Shown: positions 32,001 to 41,457, counted from the first letter of the stretch. The stretch is DNA of 64,000 nt from Paenibacillus physcomitrellae (GCF_002240225.1 NZ_CP022584.1:992001-1056000); one strand, 5' to 3'. The notes: generated by a model not told the origin, from the letters alone. Numbers and translations: made by a program.

Positions 32001-32942
32001 ATGACCAGACGATTGATTTTGGATGTGGATACAGGTATCGACGATGCCCTGGGCATCATGCTTGCCGTCAAAAGCGGCGTTTTTCAAATCGAAGGCCTTA
32101 CAACCGTAAACGGCAACGTTTCCCTTCAGCAGGCAACCCTGAACACCTGCAAAATTACAGAGTTCCTTGGAGCCTCATCTATTCCGGTCATCCCCGGAGC
32201 CGATAAACCGCTTATACGGAGGCCCGTATTTGAACACCGGGTCCATGGCAATGACGGACTGGGCGGCGCCCTGCTCAATATGCAGCCGTCCAAGCGGCCC
32301 GAAGCCGGCTTTGGGCCCGACTTTATCGTAGAGACTGTCCTCCGCCATCCCGGCGAAGTAACGCTTGTCATGACCGGGCCGCTGACCAATCTGGCGCTGG
32401 CGCTTCACAAATGCCCGGATTTGATCCACCACATGGCCGAAGTCATCTTTATGGGCGGCGTAGCCGGCGGACTCGGCAATATCACACCGACGGCGGAATA
32501 CAACGCGTATGTGGATCCGGAGGCCGCCCGTGCGGTCCTGCACGCCGGTTTCCCGAAGCTGACGATGGTAGGCCTTGATGTCACCCGCAGAGCGCTGCTC
32601 CGCGCCGAAGACATCGCCAAGCTGACCAATCCTCATATTCGGGAATACGTTACGGACAGCACCTCGGCTTATTTCGACCGTTATGAAGAACGCAACGGAG
32701 TACGTGCCTGTGCTATGCATGATCCGCTGGCTGTAGCCGCGGCCATTCATCCCGAACTGGTCACCGCTAAATCTTATTACGTAGATGTGGAAACCCGCAG
32801 CGAGCTGTGCGACGGCCAAACCGTCTGCGATTTCCAGAACCGCCTCGGACGGCCCGCTAATGTGGAAGTATGTATGGACCTTAACGAGCAGGCTTTCATT
32901 CAGCTGTTTGTCGATACCTTAAACCGTCCTGAAGCAGGCTGA
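32001..32942 (+). CDS. Nucleoside hydrolase (IUNH family)
   Basis: A 313-residue N-ribosylhydrolase that splits nucleosides into base and ribose. The Ca2+-binding signature is LILDVDTGIDDALG (about 5-18); LVMTGPLTNLALAL and IFMGGVAGGLGNITPTAEYN follow, and the active-site HDPLAVAAAI is near the C-terminal third. AGGAG is 8 bases before the ATG. It is cytoplasmic and acts on nucleosides imported by the surrounding ABC genes, supplying bases such as adenine to the deaminase at the operon end. The exact specificity is not visible. Confidence 0.92.
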   Translation: MTRRLILDVDTGIDDALGIMLAVKSGVFQIEGLTTVNGNVSLQQATLNTCKITEFLGASSIPVIPGADKPLIRRPVFEHRVHGNDGLGGALLNMQPSKRPEAGFGPDFIVETVLRHPGEVTLVMTGPLTNLALALHKCPDLIHHMAEVIFMGGVAGGLGNITPTAEYNAYVDPEAARAVLHAGFPKLTMVGLDVTRRALLRAEDIAKLTNPHIREYVTDSTSAYFDRYEERNGVRACAMHDPLAVAAAIHPELVTAKSYYVDVETRSELCDGQTVCDFQNRLGRPANVEVCMDLNEQAFIQLFVDTLNRPEAG

Positions 32943-32960
32943 CGGGAACAGGAGTTGGAT

Positions 32961-33782
32961 ATGAAGAAAACGTACCTTTACTGGCTGCTGCTGCCAGGTT
33001 TATTGTTTTTATCCGTATTTATGATCATTCCGATTGTGCTGACGATCGGCTCGACTTTTTTCCAGGCCGAACGCTTCACCATATCCGGTTATGTCGATTA
33101 TTTCAAGGACCCTTATTTCCTGAAAATCCTGCTGACCACGCTTGAAGTCAGCGTTGCCGCGACACTGCTGAGCATTCTGCTCGGCCTGCCCGTCGCTTAT
33201 TACATCTCGCAGAAAGCGCCCCGCCGCAAAGGTATCCTGCTTGCGCTGGCTATCTTCCCGCTGCTGACCAGTCCGGTCGTCCGTTCTTTCAGCTGGATGA
33301 TTATTTTGGGCCGCAAAGGTCTGATCAACAATTTGCTCGTGGACATCGGGCTGATTGACAAACCTTTGACGATTCTATATACGCCTGTCGCCATGATGAT
33401 CGGCATGCTACACCTGTTCCTGCCGATGATGATCATTTCACTCGTCGGTGTACTGGAGAACATTGACGGCGATTTGATGACGGCTGCGCAAAGCCTTGGC
33501 GCATCGCGGGCCAAAGCCTTTTTCAAGGTCGTGTTCCCGCTCGCCATGCCTGGCCTGATTATCGGCGGTATTCTCGTCTTCGTCGGCAGTCTGACGGCTT
33601 ATACGACCCCCGCCCTGCTCGGCGGCAAACAGCGAGTGATCTCTACGTTCCTGTACCAGAACGCTATGACGCTGAACGACTGGTATTCGGCTTCCATCAT
33701 CGCCACGATCATGATCGTCATTACGTTTGTTGTAGTGGGGCTCATGAATAAATGGGCAAACAAATTAAATCCGAAGGGGTAG
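32961..33782 (+). CDS. ABC transporter permease (PotB type)
   Basis: A 273-residue membrane permease with six helices; it opens with YLYWLLLPGLLFLSVFMIIP, a PotB-like N-terminus, and the EAA loop is MTAAQSLGASRAKAFFKVVF. The TTG at 32955 is in frame, but AGGAG is spaced for the ATG at 32961. It forms the channel with the PotC-type permease 6 bases downstream. Part of the operon for purine compound uptake. Confidence 0.9.
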   Translation: MKKTYLYWLLLPGLLFLSVFMIIPIVLTIGSTFFQAERFTISGYVDYFKDPYFLKILLTTLEVSVAATLLSILLGLPVAYYISQKAPRRKGILLALAIFPLLTSPVVRSFSWMIILGRKGLINNLLVDIGLIDKPLTILYTPVAMMIGMLHLFLPMMIISLVGVLENIDGDLMTAAQSLGASRAKAFFKVVFPLAMPGLIIGGILVFVGSLTAYTTPALLGGKQRVISTFLYQNAMTLNDWYSASIIATIMIVITFVVVGLMNKWANKLNPKG

Positions 33783-33788
33783 ACAACG

Positions 33789-34577
33789 ATGCGGAATAAA
33801 CAGTGGGGACTTGGTCTATTCAGTCTGCTGGTCTATCTATTTCTGCTGGGCCCGCTTCTGATTATCTCAATCACCTCCTTTGAACCCGGAACCGTGCTCA
33901 AATTTCCGCCTGACGGTTTTTCCCTGCACTGGTACCGGCATATTTTCGAAGTTCAGATGTTTCCGAAGACCTTTACAACCTCCATCATCATCTCACTGAT
34001 TGGCAATTTACTGTCACTGCTGCTCGGCATCCCGGCCGCTTATGCGCTGAACCGGTTCAGCTTTAAGGGCAAGGACGCGCTTAACGCTGCTTTTCTGTCA
34101 CCCGTGCTGATTCCGGGCATCGTGCTGGGCTTCACCATGCTCAAATATCTGCTCGTTACGTATCACCTGCCTCTTTATGCGGGTTTGCTTGTTGGACATA
34201 CCGTCATCATGCTGCCGTTCATCATCCGGGTCGTAGGCTCCAGCTTGTCCAGCTTTGACTTCGCGATAGAAGAAGCAGCGCTCAGTCTCGGCGCGGGACC
34301 GCTCAAGACGTTCTTCAAGGTGGTTCTGCCCAACATTCGTTCCGGGATTATCGCCGCCGTGCTGATCGCATTCCTGGAGTCGTTCAACAATGTGGACATC
34401 TCCTTGTTTATGACCGGTCCGGGCGTAAGCACCCTGCCGATTCAAATGTTGACTTATGTAGAGAATTATTTCGACCCGACCATCGCGGCTATTTCCGTCC
34501 TGCTGATGGTCCTGACCGGCATTCTGATGTTCGGGATTGAAAGACTGATGGGATTGTCTTATTTTACAAAACGCTAA
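33789..34577 (+). CDS. ABC transporter permease (PotC type)
   Basis: A 262-residue partner permease with six helices. The N-terminus (GLFSLLVYLFLLGPLLIISI) and ITSFEPGTVLKFPPDGFSLHW are characteristic of PotC-like proteins; the EAA motif is EEAALSLGAGPLKTFFKVVL. Its start has AAGGGG about 10 bases upstream in the end of the PotB-type gene. It works with the ATPase encoded next. Confidence 0.9.
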   Translation: MRNKQWGLGLFSLLVYLFLLGPLLIISITSFEPGTVLKFPPDGFSLHWYRHIFEVQMFPKTFTTSIIISLIGNLLSLLLGIPAAYALNRFSFKGKDALNAAFLSPVLIPGIVLGFTMLKYLLVTYHLPLYAGLLVGHTVIMLPFIIRVVGSSLSSFDFAIEEAALSLGAGPLKTFFKVVLPNIRSGIIAAVLIAFLESFNNVDISLFMTGPGVSTLPIQMLTYVENYFDPTIAAISVLLMVLTGILMFGIERLMGLSYFTKR

Positions 34578-34592
34578 TGGAGGCGAGACTCA

Positions 34593-35657
34593 ATGTCGCT
34601 CTTAAGCTTGGAGCATATATCGGTTGCCTACAACAACCAGCTAGTATTAGAAGATTTTAACCTGAACATCGAACAAGGACAGCTCGTTTCCCTGCTTGGC
34701 CCAAGCGGCTGCGGCAAGACGACCACCCTGCGCCTGATCGCGGGATTTCTGGATTCCAAGGACGGCAAGTTCATGTTCGGCGGCAAGGATTATACCCGGA
34801 TGCCGGTCAACAAACGCAATTTCGGCTTTGTGTTTCAAAGCTACGCCCTGTTCCCCCATCTGAGTGTCTATGAAAATGTCGCCTTCGGCCTGCGCATGCG
34901 TAAAGTAAAAGACGCAGAAGTGAAGCAGCGGGTCATGCGAATTCTCGAGGTAGTCAGCCTTATCGGCTTTGAAGACCGCTATCCGCGTGAGCTGTCCGGC
35001 GGCCAGCGCCAGCGGGTAGCCATCGCCCGCGCGCTTGTCATCGAACCGGAGCTGCTGCTGTTCGACGAACCGCTCAGCAACCTCGACGCGAATCTGCGGG
35101 TTAATATGAGGGTGGAAATCCGCCGCATCCAGCAGGAGCTTGGCATTACCACCGTTTACGTGTCCCATGATCAGGAGGAATGCTTCTCCATCTCCGACCG
35201 GGTGGCCATTATGAACAAAGGCAATATCGAGCAGCTTGATGCCCCGGCCAAAATCTTCCGCTACCCGGCCAGCGAATATGTGGCCCGCTTTATCGGCTTT
35301 CAGAACTTCCTCGAGTTCGCAAGCCGCCGCGAGGAGAATGGTGAATTCGTGCTGAACCTGGGCGGACGCGAATTCAAGGCCTCCAGAAACCCGGGCACAG
35401 CCAAGCCCAGCGGACTCAAAGGCGCGTTCCGGCCGGACGATTTGCTGCTGCTGCCGCAGAACAGCGCTTCAGACGAGCTGGACAATGTGATGCCGGGCAT
35501 TATCAAAGTCAGCACATATCTCGGGCGCAGTTATCAATACGTCGTGGATACCGAATTTGGCGAGTTTACAGTCAACCAGGAAATGGACACCCCTTATCTC
35601 AGCGGACAAAGAATAAACCTTGCATTCCCTCAAGACAGAATGGTATTGGTGGATTAA
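34593..35657 (+). CDS. ABC transporter ATP-binding protein (PotA type)
   Basis: A 354-residue ATPase: Walker A GPSGCGKTT (about 36-44), Q-loop FVFQSYALFPHLSVYENV, signature LSGGQRQRVAIARAL and Walker B LLLFDEPLSNLDANLR, then a C-terminal TOBE-like regulatory domain (about 235-350). It energises the PotB/C-type channel. GGAGG is 9 bases before the ATG. Unlike the sugar ABC operon at 12-15 kb, this system encodes its own ATPase. Confidence 0.92.
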   Translation: MSLLSLEHISVAYNNQLVLEDFNLNIEQGQLVSLLGPSGCGKTTTLRLIAGFLDSKDGKFMFGGKDYTRMPVNKRNFGFVFQSYALFPHLSVYENVAFGLRMRKVKDAEVKQRVMRILEVVSLIGFEDRYPRELSGGQRQRVAIARALVIEPELLLFDEPLSNLDANLRVNMRVEIRRIQQELGITTVYVSHDQEECFSISDRVAIMNKGNIEQLDAPAKIFRYPASEYVARFIGFQNFLEFASRREENGEFVLNLGGREFKASRNPGTAKPSGLKGAFRPDDLLLLPQNSASDELDNVMPGIIKVSTYLGRSYQYVVDTEFGEFTVNQEMDTPYLSGQRINLAFPQDRMVLVD

Positions 35658-35676
35658 GGTAGGCAGGAGCTAAATC

Positions 35677-37386
35677 ATGAACGTACAGCAATTAATTGTG
35701 AACGCGAAGGTTTACAACAGTTACTACAAGAGATTTGATGCAGCCAATGTTGCTGTTCAGGACGGCAAATTCCTGTATATCGGGAGCCGGGGAATCGAGA
35801 CGTTTGAGGCTGAGGAAGTCATTGACGCCAAAGGGCGCTGGATGATTCCGGGCCTTGTCGACATTCATTTGCACATCGAGAGCTCGATGGTGACGCCCGC
35901 TTCTTTTTCCTACGGACTCATTAAGAACGGGGTAACAACTATCGTGCCCGAACCTCATGAAATGGCCAACGTGTTTGGTCTGGAAGGCGTCAAACAGATG
36001 TTGGCGGCCAGCAAAGACTGCACGGCTGATATGTTTTACGCCATACCGAGCTCAGTTCCGGCAACCCCGATGGAGACCACAGGCGGTTCAATCGAAATTG
36101 AAGACATGGACGAGCTTCTGAGAACGGAGACGATCGCCTGCCTAGGGGAAATCATGAATTACGTCGATGTCATCCGGGACCCGGAATGCAAAACGAATCA
36201 GATTTTGCGCCACATCCGCAGCCATTATCCGGATTTGATTATCGAAGGCCATACGCCGAAGCTGCTTGATCTTGATCTGCACCAGCTGATCGCCGCCGGC
36301 ATTGATTCCGACCATACCCATCAGAGCATTGAAGGCATGGAAGCCCGCATTGCAGCGGGCATGTTTATCGAAATCCAGGAGAAATCAATGACACGCGAAG
36401 TGATGGATTACCTGCTTCAGCATGATGTAGCCGAGCATTTCTGCTTTGTGACCGACGACGTCATGACCGATGCTTTCATCGAAGACGGCCATTTGAACCA
36501 TATCGTCCGCAAAGCCGTTGCCTTGGGCATGAAGCCGGAGGACGCCATTTATGCCGCTACCTTTACGCCAACCCGGCGGATGAAGATGCACGACCGCGGC
36601 AGCATTGCGCCAAACAAGGTTGCCGATTTCCTGCTCGTATCGGATCTGGAGCGTCTGGTCATTGATGAGGTTTATAAAAATGGGGCCAAAGTGTTCGATC
36701 ATCAAAGCGACTACGGACAAACTGCCCGCTCCGGCCAATTCCCGCCGCATTTCTACACTAGTGTCCGGCTCAGCCCGTTGTCCGAAGCCGACTTCCAGGT
36801 GAAGCTGGACACGGCGGACGGAACCCACACGGCCCGGATGATGCTGGTGAAGGACGGCTCTACTTTCACCGAGGAACGCCACGTGCCCGTTACGGTAACG
36901 GAAGGTTTGCTGGATTGGCAAAGCAGCGGTCACGGACTGATCGCAACCTTTGAACGTTACGGGAAGAACGGCAACCGCGCCTACGGCCTCATTGACGGCG
37001 ATACGATCCAGCGCGGCGCCATCGCCACGACTTATTCGCATGATAACCATAATCTGCTGGTCGTCGGCCGCAATCCTTACGATATGATGGTGGCTGCCAA
37101 TGCGGTCATTCAAAGCCAGGGCGGCTTCTGCGCCGCGGAGAATGGACAAATTCTGGCCATGATGGAGCTTCCGGTCGGCGGGATTCTGACCGAGGAACCA
37201 CTGGAGACTGCCGGCCGCAAGGTTCAGAAGCTGCGTGCCGCAATGAAATCGCTTGGTTATAAGCACTACAATCCGATCATGTCAATCAGCACACATTCGC
37301 TGGCTGTCAGCCCAGCGCTCAAAATCACCGACTGGGGTCTGATCGACGTCAATAAAGGCCAAGTGGTTTCATTGTTGGTGGACTGA
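35677..37386 (+). CDS. ade: Adenine deaminase family protein
   Basis: A 569-residue metallo-dependent amidohydrolase that turns adenine into hypoxanthine and ammonia. The metal-binding HLHIESSM (His64, His66), GVTTIVPEPHEMANVFG (85-101), EGHTPKLL and the C-terminal MSISTHSLAVSPALKITDWG fit the Ade family. The usual Asp of the DPHE motif is Glu here, a conservative change that might alter activity. AGGAG lies 7 bases before the ATG. As the last gene of the nucleoside operon it would consume the adenine freed by the hydrolase. Ade-like proteins with other substrates exist. Confidence 0.87.
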   Translation: MNVQQLIVNAKVYNSYYKRFDAANVAVQDGKFLYIGSRGIETFEAEEVIDAKGRWMIPGLVDIHLHIESSMVTPASFSYGLIKNGVTTIVPEPHEMANVFGLEGVKQMLAASKDCTADMFYAIPSSVPATPMETTGGSIEIEDMDELLRTETIACLGEIMNYVDVIRDPECKTNQILRHIRSHYPDLIIEGHTPKLLDLDLHQLIAAGIDSDHTHQSIEGMEARIAAGMFIEIQEKSMTREVMDYLLQHDVAEHFCFVTDDVMTDAFIEDGHLNHIVRKAVALGMKPEDAIYAATFTPTRRMKMHDRGSIAPNKVADFLLVSDLERLVIDEVYKNGAKVFDHQSDYGQTARSGQFPPHFYTSVRLSPLSEADFQVKLDTADGTHTARMMLVKDGSTFTEERHVPVTVTEGLLDWQSSGHGLIATFERYGKNGNRAYGLIDGDTIQRGAIATTYSHDNHNLLVVGRNPYDMMVAANAVIQSQGGFCAAENGQILAMMELPVGGILTEEPLETAGRKVQKLRAAMKSLGYKHYNPIMSISTHSLAVSPALKITDWGLIDVNKGQVVSLLVD

Positions 37387-37456
37387 AATTTCGCGGAGCC
37401 TTAAATTCCAACAGATTCAACCTTTTCCGCCCACCTAAATAAAGACCTCTCGCACC

Positions 37457-37497
37457 AAAAAACCGTGCTTAGCTTTTCAGCTTGAGCACGGTTTTTT
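37457..37497. terminator. Bidirectional terminator between ade and the WYL gene
   Basis: AAAAAACCGTGCT (37457-37469) and AGCACGGTTTTTT (37485-37497) form a stem with A and T tails on both sides, serving the converging genes. Confidence 0.85.
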
Positions 37498-37499
37498 AT

Positions 37500-38486
37500 T
37501 TATCCTTTATCCTCCTGGCGGTATACCTCCTGCACAGCAGTAAGCTGCCGCCGTATGGCTGTCACCAGCTCTTCAGGCTGGGTCACTTTCGCATCCAATC
37601 CCAATCCCAGGAAATAATTCGTAAAAAACCGAATGTCCGTCTTCAGAATCCGGCCGTCGATCCAGCCGCTCCCGTCTGCTCTGGTATAAATCTTCAGCAG
37701 CGGCCAAAGCTCGGATTCACATCTGCGGCAGCCTTCCCGGCTCAGCTCTACATAAATATCAACAAATTCGGAATTCGCGTGATGCACGCTGCCCCAGTTC
37801 TTCAGGTCAACCTGCCCTGTCTTGGGAATTTCATGCCCTGCCTTGAGAAATTCGAATTCAGGCCCATCGAGGATCTCGGCGGCGGTGATCCGATCACAGC
37901 GAAACAGGCGGTAATCTTTTCTGCTGAAACAATACGCCGGACAATACCACAACCCGCCGCTGGCATAAATACCGACCGGCAAAATCTCCCGGATCTCGGA
38001 GCCTTTCCGCCCGTCATATTCAGCACGCACCACCTGCTGCCCGATCGCTGCCTGAAGCAGCAAATTCAGATGAGGCGATTTCTGCGGCCGCTGCGGCACC
38101 TGAAAATCGACCCGATCCCGCATCACATCAATTTTGTCCCGGACATCCTGCGGCATATGCAGATAGAACTTGCTTAAAGCCGAAGAAATTTCCGTCTGAA
38201 ACGGAATATCCCGATAATGCCTGAGCGCATGGCTTGCGAAAAAGACCGCCACGGCCTCCTCCTCGCTGAACGCGATTGGCGGCAGCATCCGCTCATTCAG
38301 CAGCCGGTAGCCCCCATGCGGCCCCACTTCGGAATAAAGCGGGACACCAAGCTCTCCCAGCTCCTGCAAATCCCTCAGAATGGTCCGGGATGAAACGCCG
38401 AATTCATTCGCCAGCTCCTTAACGGTAAAATGGCGCTTGCGGTGCACTGCAAGCATCAGCTCCATCAGCCGCTTTGATTTGGACAT
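37500..38486 (-). CDS. WYL-domain transcriptional regulator (YafY type)
   Basis: A 328-residue regulator. The N-terminal HTH reads ELANEFGVSSRTILRDLQEL (about 24-43), followed by LGVPLYSEVGPHGGYRLL, and the WYL domain spans about 150-230 (VVRAEYDGRKGSEIREILPV, then WYCPAYCFSRKDYRLF). GGGAG lies 7 bases before the ATG. It is divergent from a DinB-family gene, with the TGACAA-N3-TTGTCA palindrome between them, and converges on ade. It belongs to the same family as the regulator at 3.6-4.5 kb, which sits beside similar TGACA palindromes. Confidence 0.88.
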   Translation of the reverse strand: MSKSKRLMELMLAVHRKRHFTVKELANEFGVSSRTILRDLQELGELGVPLYSEVGPHGGYRLLNERMLPPIAFSEEEAVAVFFASHALRHYRDIPFQTEISSALSKFYLHMPQDVRDKIDVMRDRVDFQVPQRPQKSPHLNLLLQAAIGQQVVRAEYDGRKGSEIREILPVGIYASGGLWYCPAYCFSRKDYRLFRCDRITAAEILDGPEFEFLKAGHEIPKTGQVDLKNWGSVHHANSEFVDIYVELSREGCRRCESELWPLLKIYTRADGSGWIDGRILKTDIRFFTNYFLGLGLDAKVTQPEELVTAIRRQLTAVQEVYRQEDKG

Positions 38487-38517
38487 ATTCCTGCTCCCTT
38501 ATTTTTTTCTGCGATCA

Positions 38518-38532
38518 TGACAATACTTGTCA
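38518..38532. promoter_or_regulatory. Palindromic operator candidate in the WYL/DinB divergon
   Basis: TGACAATACTTGTCA: 6-bp arms TGACAA/TTGTCA around TAC, 32 bases before the WYL start and 76 before the DinB-family start. A TATACT hexamer follows 11 bases downstream on the plus strand. Confidence 0.55.
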
Positions 38533-38607
38533 CTATTGTAACTTATACTTGGATACAAGCCCAGCATCTCCGGATGTCTGGCATACCAACCGAATGGAGT
38601 GTGTGGA

Positions 38608-39090
38608 ATGACTGCTGCTCAGGAAATGAAACAATTGCTGTTTGATGAATTACAATTAATTGTTAGAACCACTGACGGCCTGATTGCCAAAATCAAACCG
38701 GAGGACTGGTCCTACCGTCCTCATGAGAACATGAGAACCTTAAAAGAACTGGCCGAACACCTGACAGCCATCCCTTCTGTGGATCTGCTCATCCTGCAGG
38801 AGTATTCGGAGTCCGACATCCGGCAGATGGAAGCCCGGTTTGCCGAGGCCGCCCCGTCTTCGTTAGGTTCATTAATGAAGCAAGGATTAGAGAAGCTTAA
38901 AGGCTACATGGAGGCTTTAGACGAAGAGGATTTTTGGCATAAAGAAACCAGACCTTTCTATATGGACCACGGTTCTACCCAGGCCAAATGGCTGGTTGAA
39001 ATTGTAACCCATACCCATCACCATCGCGGCCAGCTGTTTACTTATCTGAAAATGCAGAGCTATGAAGTCAACATGTTTGATTTATATTAG
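38608..39090 (+). CDS. DinB family protein
   Basis: A 160-residue four-helix bundle of the DinB/YfiT-type metalloenzyme superfamily. LKELAEHLTAIP supplies the first metal-ligand His, and EIVTHTHHHRGQLFTYLKMQ carries the C-terminal His cluster. Some relatives are thiol transferases (bacillithiol or mycothiol dependent); the reaction here is unknown. The frame opens with GTG at 38599, but GGAG is spaced 8 bases from the ATG at 38608. It is divergent from, and probably controlled by, the adjacent WYL regulator. Confidence 0.85.
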   Translation: MTAAQEMKQLLFDELQLIVRTTDGLIAKIKPEDWSYRPHENMRTLKELAEHLTAIPSVDLLILQEYSESDIRQMEARFAEAAPSSLGSLMKQGLEKLKGYMEALDEEDFWHKETRPFYMDHGSTQAKWLVEIVTHTHHHRGQLFTYLKMQSYEVNMFDLY

Positions 39091-39123
39091 AGCTGACAAC
39101 CGAATCGCCCCCTGCCATGAACA

Positions 39124-39157
39124 AAAGCCAATCCGGCCAGCCGGATTGGCTTTGTTT
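39124..39157 (+). terminator. Terminator of the DinB-family gene
   Basis: Perfect 13-bp stem (39124-39136 with 39141-39153), loop CCAG, then GTTT. It lies between converging units and may also serve the minus-strand exporter operon ending at 39171. Confidence 0.75.
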
Positions 39158-39170
39158 GCAGAAGCGCCTT

Positions 39171-40322
39171 CTATACGAAGGTCCGGGTATCATTATTCCG
39201 GCTGAACCTGTAGACGGCAATGAGGCTAAAAGCGGCAGCAAAAGCCGCCATGATCAGCAAGTTCAGATAAAGATGACCAAAAGGCGTACCCGTCTGCAGG
39301 TCATTAACGGTTTCGAGCAGCCAATGCTGCGGAAGAAACGTGGCGATTTTTCGCACGCTGTCCGGCATGATGTCTACCGGGAAATAGCAGCCTGCCAGGA
39401 GACAGGTGGGCGTGATAATCAGATTCTGCAAGGCTCCGGACATGCTGGAATTTTTGGCGAATGCCACAATGACTAACGATAATCCAATTGCGGTCAGGCC
39501 ATACAGGAACAGCGTAGCAACAAGTTCAGCTGTCGGGATGCCTGAATCAATGCCCAGCACGACTTTCAGTACAACCAGTGTCAGCGCAATCTGTGTCATA
39601 AGGAGAACAATATTGACTAACACGTTCGAAAGCACATACATTTTTGCTGAGACGGGAGAGGTCAACAGCCGCAGATAGGTCCGGTTTTCCTTTTCCTTCA
39701 GAATAAGATGAGTCAGATTGCAGGCTGAGAACATCATAAAGGCGATCAGAAAACCCATGGACTGGTAAGTCATATTTTTGGCCTTTGAAGTATCCTGCAC
39801 GACTGCAGCATCAAGCTTAAAATGATTCTCGTTATATTCTTTATAAATTTGATCAAATAAAGCCGGATTCTGCTGGGTCGCCGCACCAATCGAAGCTACA
39901 TTGACGATGTAATTCTGAAGCAGGGATTTCAGGTAAGCCGTCACCTGGGCCCCTTTAACCGAAAGTACAGTCAGTCCCTCGGGATGCCCGCTCTGCACAT
40001 GCTCGGCGAAGCCGCTCTCCAGCACAATACCGGTATCCAAAGATCCGGAAGCGATTTGATCCTTCAGCGTTTCCTCCGTATTGGCGACGGTTACCTCCGC
40101 ATTGTTCATGTTCAATATAAAATTCATCGTATTCTGCGTAATGGGACTGTCTCCGTCTTGATTGACAATTCCAACCCTGAGTATACTGCTGCTGCCGCCT
40201 CCGTAGATCAGCAAGCTGACCAGCACACCTGCTACCGGCAGAATAAACAGCATGATCCAGCCGGATTTCTTGCGGAGGGCAGCCGACAACGTTCGGCGTG
40301 AAAGCCACCATAATTCCTTCAT
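39171..40322 (-). CDS. ABC-2 type exporter permease
   Basis: A 383-residue membrane permease: one N-terminal helix (GWIMLFILPVAGVLVSLLIY), a 150-residue extracellular domain, then five C-terminal helices (from FLIAFMMFSACNLTHLIL on) typical of YhaP/NatB-like exporters. GGAGG lies 10 bases before the ATG. It pairs with the second permease encoded just upstream and the ATPase before that. The substrate may be an antibiotic, a peptide or Na+. The neighbouring two-component system suggests induction by envelope stress. Confidence 0.87.
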   Translation of the reverse strand: MKELWWLSRRTLSAALRKKSGWIMLFILPVAGVLVSLLIYGGGSSSILRVGIVNQDGDSPITQNTMNFILNMNNAEVTVANTEETLKDQIASGSLDTGIVLESGFAEHVQSGHPEGLTVLSVKGAQVTAYLKSLLQNYIVNVASIGAATQQNPALFDQIYKEYNENHFKLDAAVVQDTSKAKNMTYQSMGFLIAFMMFSACNLTHLILKEKENRTYLRLLTSPVSAKMYVLSNVLVNIVLLMTQIALTLVVLKVVLGIDSGIPTAELVATLFLYGLTAIGLSLVIVAFAKNSSMSGALQNLIITPTCLLAGCYFPVDIMPDSVRKIATFLPQHWLLETVNDLQTGTPFGHLYLNLLIMAAFAAAFSLIAVYRFSRNNDTRTFV

Positions 40323-40324
40323 AT

Positions 40325-41446
40325 TTAGAGCGCCTCCTGTCTTCTCATATAGATGCCTGAAAGAATTAACAATACCGCGACCAGCGCCATATTAAGCGCC
40401 GCAGCCGGCAGCAAGGCAGATACCTGATCGGCATAAATGATTTGGGTTAAGGCCTGGTTGGCCCAGCGGAGCGGCGAGATCAAAGCCAAATGGCCTGAAA
40501 AATCATCTCCCACAGGGAAATAGGCACCGCCTATAAAAGAAAATACTTGAATGAGGATCACGATAAAGGTACGGCCGCCGGAAGCCTCTTTGAATAAATA
40601 GCCGCAAAACAACCCGAGGCTCACTGCAAAAGCCACCAGCGTCAGTAGAACCAGAGCCACTGCGCCGTAATGGGATCCCCAATCCGCTTGGAAGACCAGT
40701 CCGCTGAAGAGGACAACAACCATCACGCATACAAAATTAATCAGGGTGGCGCCGATCACTTTACCGGCGAAGATTTCACCCTTGCTTACCGGAGATGCGC
40801 TCAGCCGGATCGACGTTTTCCGGGAACGCTCCCCCTGGATCAGACTCGTTGATGACATGCTGGCATAAAGCGCAATCATGGTAGACATGGCAATCGCATA
40901 ATAATCAATAGAGCCTGGCTGCTTTTCTTTGTTGAGTGAAGTCTCCGGAATGAAATCGCCAAATGAATCCACGCCGGTTACAATAGGCTGCACCGAAGCC
41001 GGATCAATCTTGATGGCTGCGGCGGCGAGATTATAACGATCGGCATAGACCGACAACATGCCCTGAACGATGTTATTTTCAATCTGATGCTGCGAGCTTC
41101 CATAATAGTGAATTCCGTTATCATCCAGCTCGGCATAACCGGTATAGCGGTCATCCTGAACCTCCTGTTTGCCGTCCGTACCACTGCTCCAGGCTGTCAG
41201 CTCGACACCCTCCTGCTTGAGGACATCCGAGAAAGCCTTCCAGGATTCTTTGAGCTGTGTGTTCTGGGCGTTGTCCCGGTACAGCAGCTTCATAGAATCG
41301 ACAGTGGTTTCGGCTGAGAAAGCATTAGACAGCGCCGAACCAAGAATCAGGATCAGTACGATCGGGAAGGCGATCATGAATAGAAATGTCTGCTTGTTTC
41401 GGAGCTGAATCAGCAGCTCCTTGCGGGCAATACGTAATATGTTCAC
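40325..41446 (-). CDS. ABC-2 type exporter permease
   Basis: A 373-residue permease with the same plan as its neighbour: an N-terminal helix (TFLMIAFPIVLILILGSALS), an extracellular region of about 150 residues, then five helices starting with YAIAMSTMIALYASM. The start codon is GTG, with GGAGGGG 5 bases upstream. Its stop is 2 bases from the start of the second permease, so translation is linked. It follows the ATPase gene by 11 bases. Confidence 0.87.
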   Translation of the reverse strand: MNILRIARKELLIQLRNKQTFLFMIAFPIVLILILGSALSNAFSAETTVDSMKLLYRDNAQNTQLKESWKAFSDVLKQEGVELTAWSSGTDGKQEVQDDRYTGYAELDDNGIHYYGSSQHQIENNIVQGMLSVYADRYNLAAAAIKIDPASVQPIVTGVDSFGDFIPETSLNKEKQPGSIDYYAIAMSTMIALYASMSSTSLIQGERSRKTSIRLSASPVSKGEIFAGKVIGATLINFVCVMVVVLFSGLVFQADWGSHYGAVALVLLTLVAFAVSLGLFCGYLFKEASGGRTFIVILIQVFSFIGGAYFPVGDDFSGHLALISPLRWANQALTQIIYADQVSALLPAAALNMALVAVLLILSGIYMRRQEAL

Positions 41447-41457
41447 AGACTCCCCTC

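Noticed and set aside
30781..35657. Annotation as a spermidine/putrescine transporter
   Set aside because: Family similarity supports the PotABCD type only; the nucleoside hydrolase and adenine deaminase in the same operon argue for purine substrates.
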